NCBI GenBank assembly: GCA_031310005.1 | Contig: CM062386.1 | Span: forward strand, 186,001 to 250,000 | DNA length: 64,000 nucleotides | From: Dactylellina haptotyla | Taxonomy: Eukaryota > Ascomycota > Orbiliomycetes > Orbiliales > Orbiliaceae | Direction of reading: 5' to 3' | Shown here: positions 1 to 11,600 of the stretch, in pieces | Position numbering within the stretch: position 1 is the stretch's first letter | Layout of the letters: each line of letters opens with the position of its first letter | Program-made: the position numbers and the translations under genes | The notes under the pieces: generated by a model | The model's database searches: none | What the model saw: the letters and a program-made list of their open reading frames with translations, nothing else | What the model was told of the DNA's origin: nothing

Positions 1-3000
1 CCAATTCTTCACCGGCCCGTGCTCCCCACACGTCAATTGATTAAGTGAGAGAGATTTATTATCACGAAATCGATTCAAATCACTGCGTGGTTTTTTCCCA
101 CGGATCATAAATCCAAGCTTAAGACATTTGACACCTCGCAACCATGTCCGTCCATAAGGCAGCCAGAAAACCAAGACTTTTGATTGCATGCACCCCACTT
201 CCTCGCTCGCCACCCGGGACCCCACCTCTCGTGGAATTCGGATATCGATGGATATTACCGTTTCAATTGCAGAGCCTGTTGTGAGCTTGATTCGATCTCG
301 ATGCTTTTTTTTCCTGCTTCCAATTCTCTGATCTCTGTCCCGGAATGCCCGCCCAGCGAATACAACAATCCAATTGCGTTGTGCGGTTTTCCGCCCTCGT
401 CGGACAGCTGCGCGGGAGGCCAAAGCACATGCGCACAGTGCGCGAGAATCGACGGCTGCGCTCGGACTATCGCTTACGTTTCGATATAAATTTGATATCA
501 GCAGCACCGATCGCGATAAACCTTCTAGACCGCCCAGACCGAGTGGGACCGCGCTGTGGGGCTACGAAAGACGTGCGACGTTAATTCGACGTCCAACCAG
601 GTCACCCTGAAATTGGAGGCCCATAGTTCTGGGGCGGGTCTTGGCTGTGATCAAAAACGTTGTCAGCCTAATGGTTCGTTTTTTTTTTCTCCCTCAATCA
701 GAACCATCCATTCGCCTTGGTTGTAACATCAGTTTGTTCACTTAGACATGCATCTGGGAATTTCGATTATGTGACGTTTTTTTCTCTTTCTTGCCAATCT
801 TCTGCAAACGTCACGGTGGAACAATCATTCCCACGAGTGAGACCAAGTCGTGAGGTCAGCCACATCGAACACGAAGGTAATACCCGGTGCCCGTGCACCT
901 GTGTCCGTGCCAGCTCCCGAGCATTCTGTTCTTCCCTGGGGAAAAGAACCCCCCGATCACATGCATCATGAAAGAACAAACGGCCCGCGCGTGGGCTTCT
1001 AAAATGATTGCGTGCAGACGGTGACCGGACCAGGACCAGGGATAGCGGCTTGCCGACGAAACTCCGAGACCACCGTCAATCTCAAATTGACCATTCGTTC
1101 CAGGATATCAATTGACGTATCAGAGCATAAATGGCCATCGCATCGCAAGCTCCTGGCTGACTGAAACAGCGTCAAGATATCGCATTTTTTGCGACGGCTT
1201 ATGCGCAAGTAGGGGCGATGATACGTTGGCGTCGATATTGCATTAAAAATTTCGAAAAAAATATTTTTCTCTCTCTTCCAGCAGCTTGACAAAACAGGAA
1301 AATACTCTTCCGAGATGCGTCTTCATATGCAGGATATCTTCGCTGCGGGCCCTAGCGAGACGGACCACGTCGGCAAATGTTTTACTCTTCCAATTGCGTC
1401 GACTTTCCCAATTGTCGTCGTCGCTTTTCCGAGTGCAATTTTAAACTGCTATTACCACAATCCGCGAAGCATTCCCATTTGCTGGACCAGCGCACCCGGC
1501 CGACGGAAGCCAAGTCTTCTCGAGCCCCTTCAAAGTCAAGACAACACGAAACAAGGCCAGGCGAGACATCAACCAAGAGTGTTAGAGAGGTCCACCGGGC
1601 GTCCCAATTCTCAGAAGCAATCAAGCAATCTATAACGGTAGCGCTTGGGAGGGGGCTTCTGGTGCGGAAATACGGGTTCACCATTTGAAGACATTGTCTT
1701 GCTCAGTTCGCGCACCGTAAGACCTTCCAGGGCGTCCCGTGGCTCTCGTTCCCAGATGTACGCCCATCGCCCTAAAAATGGGGGTGAGTGAGGTCTCACT
1801 CCGAGATCCTTCGAGAAGGAATGTTTCTCGCAATTTTCTAGGTTTAAGGTAAAACAGTATACACAACCGAAGTAGGAGCTCCAGAGCGCACACACCACCA
1901 CCAGCACCACAAACCACCCTACAGACGCGCGCCCGCACAGACAGCACACAAACAGCGGCGTTATAGCGTTACAACCACGTCAGGATACGATCTTGCCCTC
2001 TCTTCGCGCGCAATCTGCATGACAATTGCGAGAGGGAGGAAGAGGAAGAGATAATAACCTGGCGATGATATTAATAATTCACCAAAGTTAATGCAGTACC
2101 ACGTTTCATATTGTGCAATGGACGAAAGCTTGCCAGGAAAGCGAATCCGAAGGCGAACGGAGAGTAAACGGAGACGTCAACACCACACCCACCCCGAAAA
2201 ATAATTAAATAACAATACTAAGGGAAGGGAAAAAATTTTACGCGGGAGAAGGACATAAGCTGAGACATTTCGCCAGGAGATTGCTTCTTTGCCTCGGATC
2301 CAAATTCGAATCCGGGGTACAGGATGCTTCGGCGAGATGCATTGCGTCGACGGAATCCGTCGAAGAGCTCGACCATCGTTCCAGACGTAGCTAGACGTCG
2401 GAGATATTCAGGCTACACGTAGGCAGATGCTACCGATATGCAACAGCACGTGGGCTGCAGATTCAGATAAATTACCATTGCCATTGCATAGATGGATTCA
2501 TGCGACATCATATTTGCGATTTAGTAGAAGTTCGAAACGGCCCGATGGCTTTGTTATTGTTTTCTAGCGGCAAGATGCTGGATACCCTCGGTTTTCGGCG
2601 CTCTCAGAAGTAGTACACAAGTCGCCTTGTGAATCCTGCGCTGCCGTCAACCGTCGACTATCCTGGCCCTCCCACGTTTTTCACTTTGCTCTTTGCCATT
2701 GCGTACCACCTTGACAAGTGCCCGTCCTAAAAACTTTTTTCTGTCGTGTGACCACAAAAGAATTTTCGACGAAATAATAAAAAAAATCGATTCAAACTGT
2801 CTGCTATCTATCTTCATGTGTTAAAAATCTACGCGAACACTTTTCGGCTGATCCGTAAACTCAATCTTGCCTCAGAGATATGGAGATCGAAATGAGTTTT
2901 TATCGCAAAAGGGAGGAAATACCTTCCTGTATTGCAGCGTACCCGTAATTGGCGAACATGAAATTTCGAAAATAGAAGGCCCTCGTGAAATGTTAGATAG

Positions 3001-4149
3001 CTATGATATCCTTACAAGGAAGTTTACAAGATAAACGAAGTGCGTGCTAGTTGGTCAAGTTTCTTATTCTTCTAACCCTGGCAAGGAGAACAAGCAAGCA
3101 GCCGCAGTGAGCAACAACGGTCGTAAAGTTAGAAACATAGTGAGCGTCAGGCATATTGAGAATCGCGGCGGTGCAAAACCGCAATGATTCGTTGGCGGTT
3201 TGTGAGAGCTACTTTACAACGCCAAACTCGTATTTTTTCCTAATTCCTGACAAATATGCTATATATATTCTGGAAGTGTTTTTCGATAGATATCTGGCTA
3301 GATGGCTATGGCGAAGGACTAAAAATAAGTTCAAATTACAAGGGAATCGAAACGCGACGTGACTCTTTCCTGATCATATGAGGATTTAGTGCATATAGAC
3401 ACTGATACTGAGGAAATTGGAGAAGTGGCCTTTTTGAGTAAAATACTTTTTTTGTTTGCTATTTCGCAAAAGCTCGCAAGCTGTAATATGTACATGTTTT
3501 TAAAAACAAGACAGGAAAAGGAATATTTATATATACAAAGATAGTCGGTAAGCAAGAAAAGACATAAAAAAAGCAAGGCGATATGCAATGAATGAGTCGG
3601 CTTTTTTTGGGGGCGTCGTCATGAGTGGTAACGAAACCGGATTGTTGCCAAGGAGTGTCTATGAAGTGTAAAACAAAAGGAAAGCGTAACAAAGGAAAGG
3701 AAAGAACGTAAAGCAGATAGCCTTGCAAGTGTAAAAAAAAATGATACAGGAGAAGAAAAATATATAATATACAGAGAAATTGAGGAAGGACTGAGCCACC
3801 AAGGGAGTGTCGATAGTAGGAAATTGCAGATGCATACCGACATAACTTACAACAGACGAAAGGAAATATATACATAAGAGATATCCCTTGGGTATCATAA
3901 TCCTGTACAATAATAAAAAAGATAAAGGAAATTCACTCCATCTATGTTTGTTCCCTTCATGAAGTGATTCATAAAGCCGTGAGAGAGGATGGTCGTGGAA
4001 GGTAAACAAGAGGAGGATGGAAATGACAGTACCGAAAAAAACGCCCTTTTTTTGTGTCCCGCGCCGGTATATACAATAAATAAAATAAGATATATGCTCC
4101 AGAGGTATAAGAGTGTAAGTGTAAGGAAACCGCTAAATGCTTTTGTTTT
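1..4149. other. Gene-poor stretch, window start to regulator gene
   Basis: No reading frame here resembles a known protein, and none is long or codon-biased enough to support a gene. The part from about 3400 to 4149 is A/G-rich on the plus strand and directly follows the stop codon of the minus-strand Zn2Cys6 gene, so it probably holds that gene's 3' untranslated region. 1-2700 has mixed composition and could be the promoter side of a gene lying to the left of the window. No repeat family was recognised. Confidence 0.6.
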
Positions 4150-5604
4150 TCAACCCAAGTGAGAAAGGTAGAATTGCTGATCGCCAGCTTGTTGCTGATG
4201 TTGCATGAGACGCTGGCGTTGCTGTTGCTGCATGATGGCGTTCTGGTTCTGCAACAATTGCTGTTGAAGGAGAACCGCAGGCGAGGTCAAGCTCGATGGG
4301 TTACCAGCAGCCGAGGTAGGTGGCATCGAAGTTGGTGGAGGTGTCTGCAGGCAGTGGCCGTAGATTGGAGTAGTGGGGGTGGATGGAGACATGGTGCTTG
4401 GAGTTGGTGGGTAAGAAGTGGGCGATCCAAGCTGCAAATGTGGGTGCGGTGCGGTGTGAAGACGGCTCAACTGCTGAGGGCGGGCTGCAGAGTTAGGAGA
4501 GTAGGAAGATGTGTAGTGGTTATTTGGGAAGGAGTTCGAATGCACCAAAGATGGCGGAGATGGAGAGTTGGCTGGGGAGGAGTTGTAGCCAGTGGATGGA
4601 GAGGTGTTTCCATTTGCGAACTGAGCGTTTCCGTGAGCTGTAGTTGGTCGCGAATAGTGATACATGTTGTTCAACATCTCTTCGTCGTAGAGAAGAGCGG
4701 AGATAGCACCATCTTCATTGGTTTCGTTGGAAGCCTCTTCCTGGTGACCATGGATCGAAGGGCTGCTCTGGCCAACGGAGGACTCTTCCTCGAAGAAGTC
4801 GCTAACATGGTCAGGAACAGAGGTAGGAGGGTGCGATCTGTTCTGCGAGATATGGATGATATCAACTGGGCTGTGGAGATAGCCACCATCAACGGGCGAG
4901 TAGAGAGGAGAGTAGATCTCTGGGGTGGAGGTTCCGTCGCCGTGATATTCCACATGTTGGGTGTGCATGTCATCCATGGGAGAGAGCAAGAGAGAGAGTC
5001 CACCCTGTGCATGGTGGGCAGCTTGCATCAGCTTCTGGAACTGAGGTGGGTGGTTTCCAGTGTTTAACGAAGTCATCTGCGGATATTGATACTGCGGGAC
5101 GACTGACTCGGCAGACGAGTTGTAAGGGATGCCAGAGGTCATGTTGGTCAAAGTGGCGAGGTCCTGGCTGCTCATGCTTCGGACTGAGGCGAGAGAAGAG
5201 ATAGAAGCGGAAGCGCTGTGCTTCGAGATACCGGCGCCGGTGGAGTTACCAGCAGCCTTCAACTTCTTCTTCTCTTCCTTCTTCTCAGCGGCCATGGCGC
5301 TGTTCTTCTTTGCTCGCTCCTCCTCAGATAGAGGAACTGGAAGACTCAAACCTCTGAGCTTTCCTCGGCTGGCAACACCAACGCCCCATGTTAGCTGAGT
5401 TCGATATCCAGAGCATGTTCCCTTTGTCTCAATGCATTGGGTGCAGTATGGTCGTCTTCGATCACAGACACGGCCATTCTGTCGGCATGTGTGGCAAGGC
5501 TCCGAAGCACCAGAAGGTGGGGCTCTTCTTCTTCTCTTTGTCTTGATCTGCGTCGGCGACGTCGTGCTTGTGTTGGAAGGTTGTTGCATCATTGTCGAAT
5601 TCAT
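4150..5604 (-). CDS. Zn(II)2Cys6 transcription factor
   Basis: Single-exon 484-residue protein. A basic stretch (KTKRRRR, residues 21-27) precedes a fungal binuclear zinc cluster with cysteines at 37, 40, 47, 54, 57 and 64 (C-x2-C-x6-C-x6-C-x2-C-x6-C), which binds two zinc ions and contacts DNA. It is followed by a conserved-looking block TWGVGVASRGKLRGL at about 72-86 and a Lys/Glu-rich helix near 95-115. The rest is Ser/Pro/Asn/His-rich and ends in a Gln-rich tract, as in activation domains. I see no fungal-specific middle homology domain, so it is shorter than many family members. The start ATG has A at -3 and follows a TACA-type repeat in the leader. The DNA-binding role is firm; target genes and symbol are unknown. 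The very long upstream gene-free region suggests complex regulation (inference). Confidence 0.93.
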   Translation of the reverse strand: MNSTMMQQPSNTSTTSPTQIKTKRRRRAPPSGASEPCHTCRQNGRVCDRRRPYCTQCIETKGTCSGYRTQLTWGVGVASRGKLRGLSLPVPLSEEERAKKNSAMAAEKKEEKKKLKAAGNSTGAGISKHSASASISSLASVRSMSSQDLATLTNMTSGIPYNSSAESVVPQYQYPQMTSLNTGNHPPQFQKLMQAAHHAQGGLSLLLSPMDDMHTQHVEYHGDGTSTPEIYSPLYSPVDGGYLHSPVDIIHISQNRSHPPTSVPDHVSDFFEEESSVGQSSPSIHGHQEEASNETNEDGAISALLYDEEMLNNMYHYSRPTTAHGNAQFANGNTSPSTGYNSSPANSPSPPSLVHSNSFPNNHYTSSYSPNSAARPQQLSRLHTAPHPHLQLGSPTSYPPTPSTMSPSTPTTPIYGHCLQTPPPTSMPPTSAAGNPSSLTSPAVLLQQQLLQNQNAIMQQQQRQRLMQHQQQAGDQQFYLSHLG

Positions 5605-5643
5605 TGTGTATGTATGTGTATGTGTATGTATGTATGTTTATTT
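5605..5643. repeat. TATG/TGTA microsatellite in 5' leader
   Basis: Imperfect tandem repeat of GTAT/GTGTAT units directly upstream of the regulator's ATG (reads as CATA/CACA repeats on the coding strand). It lies entirely in the presumed 5' untranslated leader and may vary in length between strains. Confidence 0.8.
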
Positions 5644-8600
5644 TATGTGGATGATGATAGATAGTGGGTAAGAGGTCGGAAGGTTAAGAAGGTATGCGAC
5701 CCACTATAGAGAGCTTCGAGAAGGTATAAGATAATGTATGAAGTATGTCTGTATGTCTGAGAGAGAGAAAAAAGAGAAGTTGGGGGGCAGCCCAAGAGGG
5801 TAGATATATATTGAGGAAGGCCGTGATATGATGTACTAGTGGAGATATATCGTGGTGGTAGTGGGTTTGACAGATGGAGTGATCCAGAGTGGGTACTTTC
5901 TAGAGTTCTTCTAGTAAACTGTGTTGGTACTTTCTTTTTTTATTTTCCGAGTAGAATGTCTTTCAATATGGGTAGGTGCTTAAAATGGGAATTGATAGTG
6001 GCGCCTGAACGTCGATGATATATACCAGAGGACGGACAGGAGGGTGAGGTAGGGTGGCAGGGGAGACAGGGTGACCGTGGTGCGTCTGAGTGGCCGGCAA
6101 GTGTGTGGGAGACCTGTGTGCAGGGTTCCAAGGGCGCTATAACTCGTCACGTATGATCTTGCAGAACGGAAGCATAAAAAGGAAACAAGTAAAGGGAAGG
6201 CGAGGGTATGGGCGACGGGGTAGCCTGGCCTGTGAACGAGAGAGAGACAGTGTCAAGGAGGGGGGTCCACGAGGGAGCATAAGAGAATAGAAAAAAGAAA
6301 TACTCAAAAAGCACCTGGTCGAAATGAAAAGCAAAGAAGAAAATAAATAAAAAAGTGTAGAGTCGATCGACCTTGCGGTGTAATGAATGAACAAGCAAGG
6401 CTACCCGAACTTCGAGGCTAGACGTATTGTAGTGTAGTATGGAAGACCGGCTTGAGAGACAAGACAGGAGGGTTTGCAGGGCGCTTTTCGGGGAGCGGCG
6501 TCGGTTCAACGTACGATGAGGCGCTGGCTGCAGTGCTAAAGGCGTCTGGGGCACTGGTTCGGATATGTCTGTGAAAGCCTGTATCACAAGCCTTTTGTTA
6601 ACAAGCCGCGAGCTATAGTAAGTATCAGGAAAAGTAGCCGAAACTTCAGTCAAAAAAGAAAGCGCGAAAGAATATCTCTAGAAAAGCAGGCTGGGGCTCC
6701 AAATCTTGGGCCAACGGCGGCCAGCGGGAAGTGTTGTTGCACATTGAAACCACCGCAGCGAGAGACATGCGTCCTCTGCTACTTTGGTGTGCTTCAATGC
6801 GAATTCAACTTTGTATGGTAAGGCCCGTTAAGACACACAACCAGGCTTAGTTTAAGGGATCAAGCAAGTGTGTTGCGGACTAGTACTCAGTGAGAACACC
6901 AGAGAATGTACCCCGTATGCAAGCCCGCGGGTGGTGTTACTGGCACGGGGGGAATACCCTCTGCACACATGCGGGCAATGGGGGGAACCCACCTCGCCTC
7001 AGGCAAGTGTGGTTCTGCCCTAGTGCGGTTACATACTGAAAAAGACTCCAGCGGGTGACGGGCATACTGCGCAACAGCACTGATACTGATCGAACAGACT
7101 TTGACAGCGTTTTTGCCTTACCCAAGCTAACCTAGTTGACCTTTCCGCAGCTTCGGACAAAGCACAGATTTTTTTTTCTCTCTCTGTGTATATGCGTCGC
7201 ACTGCTTGAGCCATTGAGGACCACTTGAAAGTCTAACTGGGCGGGATGTGCTTGAGAAAGAACAAACGAACAGGAAATTAAAGAAGGGGTTACTTCGCGA
7301 TTTTGGGCTTGAATAGAAGCACAATTGCTTATTCTCCGAGCAGATGCATGGTTTAGTGTAATGGCAATTGCTTCTGGATAGGCATGACATACAATTGGGA
7401 AAAAAAAGGAAAAGAAACTTTGGAGCTAGGACGGTACCTTGTAGGATGTTTCTTCTTGCGCTACGCTAGAAACTGTGTGGGCGGGATATCTAAATCTTCC
7501 GAAGACAGAAGCCTTTGCGAGAGATATGCTAAAACCTGGTCGAAAGATGATCTCGACGCAGTGCTGGCGATGTTATGCAGAGAAGCACGAGATCCGGTAT
7601 GGAAGAGTCTTGTATGCGCCGGATGTGTTGAGCAGGGGTTCCCAAGCAAGAGCCGATGAGGTAGGTGTGAAGGGGCCAACCAAGAAGACCAAGGGGAAGA
7701 AGGGGAAAAATAAAAAATAGAATTGGCCACAGAAAAAAAGGCGCCGCTTTGAATGTGAAAGTGAGATTTAGAGCCAGCTGACAGAATGACGGTGCGACAA
7801 TGTTCCTCGGCTCAATCGAACGTTCTATCAAGGGCGTTCGAGAATGTTTTTGGTTTGGCAGTGGGCGCAAAGGATGCCAGAAACTGATTACCTTGCTGTC
7901 GCGGAGTATCGAGTTAAGCTGTGAGGGTGCCGGGAAGGTCTGCTGTCAAAAGAAGAAGGCGGATTGTTACCCGGGTGGGAGTCGATTGTGCCAGCGTCGA
8001 AGCGGGAAGATTTATAATTCCAAAAGAGAAGGACCAAACGCTTCAAGGTTATGAGGCAATGGCGGACACAGGAATCCGGAACCTGACGACGGGAGAACAA
8101 GCAAGGAAATCCAGAGAATGAAAGGGCATTTACAAATTAAAAGCGTATTGATTTGGTTGCAGCATGCACTGCCAGGTTTTGAATTAAAAAAGATTGTCTT
8201 GAAGTTGGTTCTTGGGTACGATATTACTGTGGGGGTCGGCTGGCCCTTTCCAGTTCGTCGTTGGCAAAGAGTTTGTTATCTTTTTCGACCTCTGCTGACC
8301 TTGGAATCTCTCCGTATCCGAAAACGTCGAAAACCTGTCGCTTTATATGAGCCGGCGCCGTCGGACCATATAGAAGAAAACGTATTGTGTAAAGCTCTTA
8401 AGCATGCCATTGTACCCCAATGCAAAGGGGATTCGTCCAATAATTACGATAATCTCAACAGTACCAAGATGATATGCATGTCTCACGATTTCGAGAAAAG
8501 CAATTCATTCATGCTCGGTTTTGGTTGAGATCCCTTCACGAATCTCAGTGCATATTATTTTCTTACGAATAGAATCTGATTGGGTTCAAACCGAGGTAGG

Positions 8601-11600
8601 TCTACAGTAAGATGGTGTGACGAAACTGCTTTGCTTCCGACCTAAAGACTTTTTTTGCTGGAGAGACATTAGGCGGCGCTGCCCTTGAGGAATAATTAAA
8701 AATCAAACTAAAATGCGTTAACATATGCGATGCTTAGGGTGCTCGGGGTGCAAAAAGAAAAACTGTGGATATGCTGAGTGCCTAGCTGTTTCGATGCGCA
8801 AATGTGGAGCACTGCGTCTCCAATGCTTCTCTGATGGGGTGCCACCCAAAAAGCATAAAAATCAAATTTTACGTCCTGTGAAAGAGAGATGTCAAAAGAT
8901 GGAAAAAGAAAAGAGAAACATCACCAATGAAATCTCGTTTGAGACCCAGTTTTGGCGACTTTTCTTTTGCGAGGCATGGGGAACCTGCTCGTGGACAGGG
9001 GGGTCGTTCGGCCGTTGTGGTACAGGCCTCCCCGAACCGTTCGAGTTCGCTGAATGACGCCTTACCTGAGGTGCCCCCCGAACAGGGAGCATCTGCGTCA
9101 AGGCCAGGTGCTAGCATGCTAGCAGGCCAAAATTCACGTATATTGCCTCCAGTGGCCGCAAGGTATCTACGGAATGTATTGTAGCCGTGGCTTAAACCTC
9201 TGCCGTATCAACAGGCGGAGACGGGGAATTGTGATACGAGAGCGAGTCCGTGAAAGCATAGCATGAAAAATTACAGGTTGACTGAAATATCCATCGGGAG
9301 ATCCAAAATAACCAGGCAGAAGAAGGGGTGATACTTCAGGCTGGAAAACGAGTTGAGTTTGGTTTCGAAACTCGACTAGATCGGCCACGCCAATATCATG
9401 CAGCAGCAAATCGAAGTCGCGAGCTTGGAGGCATGAAGTGGGGTAGGTCAAGCGACCTTTGATAAACTGATACGTCGGTGCCAGGAGCTAGCATCGCTGA
9501 TCGATGAAGTTCTGTAGGAGAGGGGCGGGCGTATCTGCAGGAGCGGAAAGGTGCAACTTCGAAGGCAAATTGCCGTCATGAACGATAGACGGGTTTGGGG
9601 CGCCCGGCCTGTTTGGGCGCTGGCCAATCACACGCCGCCCTGGGGGCGCAACGCAAAGTCACAACTCCAACACTAGCACATAATTTGTTCGAGCTGTGGC
9701 TGGTGAGCTGGCATGGGAGTATCGATTGTCCCTGCTCACTTTTTGAGGGGTTTGGCTTCTCGGAATTAGTGAAGGGAATCGATTATAGTAAGCTCACTCT
9801 GAAAATCCCTGGGTTTCCTGTCAGCTATCGGTGGACTCGATGACCCCTCCTTACTGCTAGGACAAGGCTTAATCCCCAGCAAGCAAATGGTCCGATCTAA
9901 GACAACAGGCCTTCATGAATTCAACCCCTCATATTTCGCTGTCATTCACGCTATCCGCGTGGGGTTTTTTGGGGTTGATGTTTGATATAGCGTTGACTTT
10001 TGCAGTCAGGCGCTGTCACCCTCTGAAAGGTTGCAGTTTTTAGAATCTTGCCTGTACTTGTGATCATCAATCTAGAAGCACAAGGAAGAGTGCTATTACT
10101 AGCCCCGCGACTGATATATCTTTATCTAAATTGACCTTGGTTTTCGAAGCCAGTTGACGTCCCAGAGGCGTTCTCCACAATTATGGAGCATTCCGAAAAG
10201 TTACACAAGGGCTTTGATTGGTTGTTTGCTCTTTAAGCTTGTTGAAATGCGGCCAGGGATCCGCCTTCTGGTCGCTAGGCAGCTCTTTTCCTGCTGCACA
10301 GGGAGTTCGAGATAGCTATCAACTGATCTCTTAAGTAACGCGAAAGCCGCTGATAGCCATCCAGGTCCTGCTGAACATAAATCTGACCTATCAGGACGAC
10401 CTGGTGAGCCGTTTATTGAGGACCCTATATCGCGATCAGATGGACAAGGACTCCGTCCCTCCTCTCGTATCGCCAAAAAACTCGCTCCAAGCCCGAGCCG
10501 GTTTGCACCCCTCCTTTTGGTTTACCAAGGAAAAAAATCATAAAAGTCAACATCCCGCGAGTGACTTTCGCTTTGTGAGACTTCAAGGTCCGATTTTACT
10601 GAAGCACCAATCAAATTGTTTCGCGCAGAGATCGCCTCTGCGGCCGATCTTGTCTCGGGAACCCCATACAGCATAGGATGCGTGCCAGTCCGAAGGCTTC
10701 CCATTGTTTCTATTTGCATCTCGTCTCCTGCGATCTGATATCGGGGGCAGTATCAGAAGGCTAGGAATGTAGTGTTGCCTACTAATGCTCTCTTCTCCAT
10801 CTCTAATCATCGCATTGCTTGTATTCTCACCGCAAATCTTATAAGGGGTATGACATTGCTGACAATTGATATAAAGAAGCCAAGAGGTTGAAAAGCTTAA
10901 ACAAATGTGGTGCCAAGCGGTTTGTCCAGTCTAGTTGCAGACCAATATTCGCCGACCTTCCCTGCAAGCACCCTTGTTTCACAGCAACCACACAGCAGCA
11001 ATAGTACGCACCAGCACATGTTCCTGATCCCGGTAGTTCAATTAGGCAGCAGCAACATGCTACTTCAGCACAGCAGATGGGGGGAGTATCTTATCGTAGC
11101 GTTCGAGTGTTAGGGTAGCATTGATTATATTCTTTGCTTGGATAGACTTTCACCCTGACGCAATTGCTACTACCAGCCGAGGTTCGTTCTTGTGGCTGGT
11201 GAATTCAAGGTTGGCCATCCGCAGTCTTGAATTTCCAGCTCTCGGCAAAGACAGGAATTTTCTGGGGAAAGATTTTTTTCTGGCAAGGAAACAAAAATAT
11301 TACCGCTTGTGTTACCTTGGCTTGGCCTTTGCCATGCTGCAAAATGACGAAAGCCGGTGGGGCTCGGTTCTGCCGTCACTCCAATTTGTGGAAGATGCGG
11401 CAGTGCCTGCAGAAAAATTGAAATTCCTTCGCCGCCGAAGGACTTACAATGTGCCGGCTAGGTAGGTCCAGGTAATCGACTCGGAAACAAGTGGAACGAT
11501 CTTTTGCTCGAAATCGAAAGAGCGTTTTCCTCCCCTGGCGTGGGACCGAGGGGCTGGCTGGTAAAGCGAAGTCGACTCGGGGCAGACGGTGTCCGCCGCA

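Noticed and set aside
2290-2320. Sequence resembling a tRNA B-box (ATTCGAATCC)
   Set aside because: Flanks do not form a T-stem and there is no A-box upstream.
4159-5067. 302-codon open frame on the plus strand
   Set aside because: Antisense to the Zn2Cys6 gene; Arg/Trp/Leu-rich product with no domain, a shadow of the Ser/Pro/Gln-rich coding strand.
6147-6653. 168-codon open frame on the minus strand
   Set aside because: Phe/Leu/Ser-rich translation of a purine-rich leader region; no homology seen.
8118-8528. 136-codon open frame in the gene-free region
   Set aside because: No recognisable domain, no codon bias, no splice partners.
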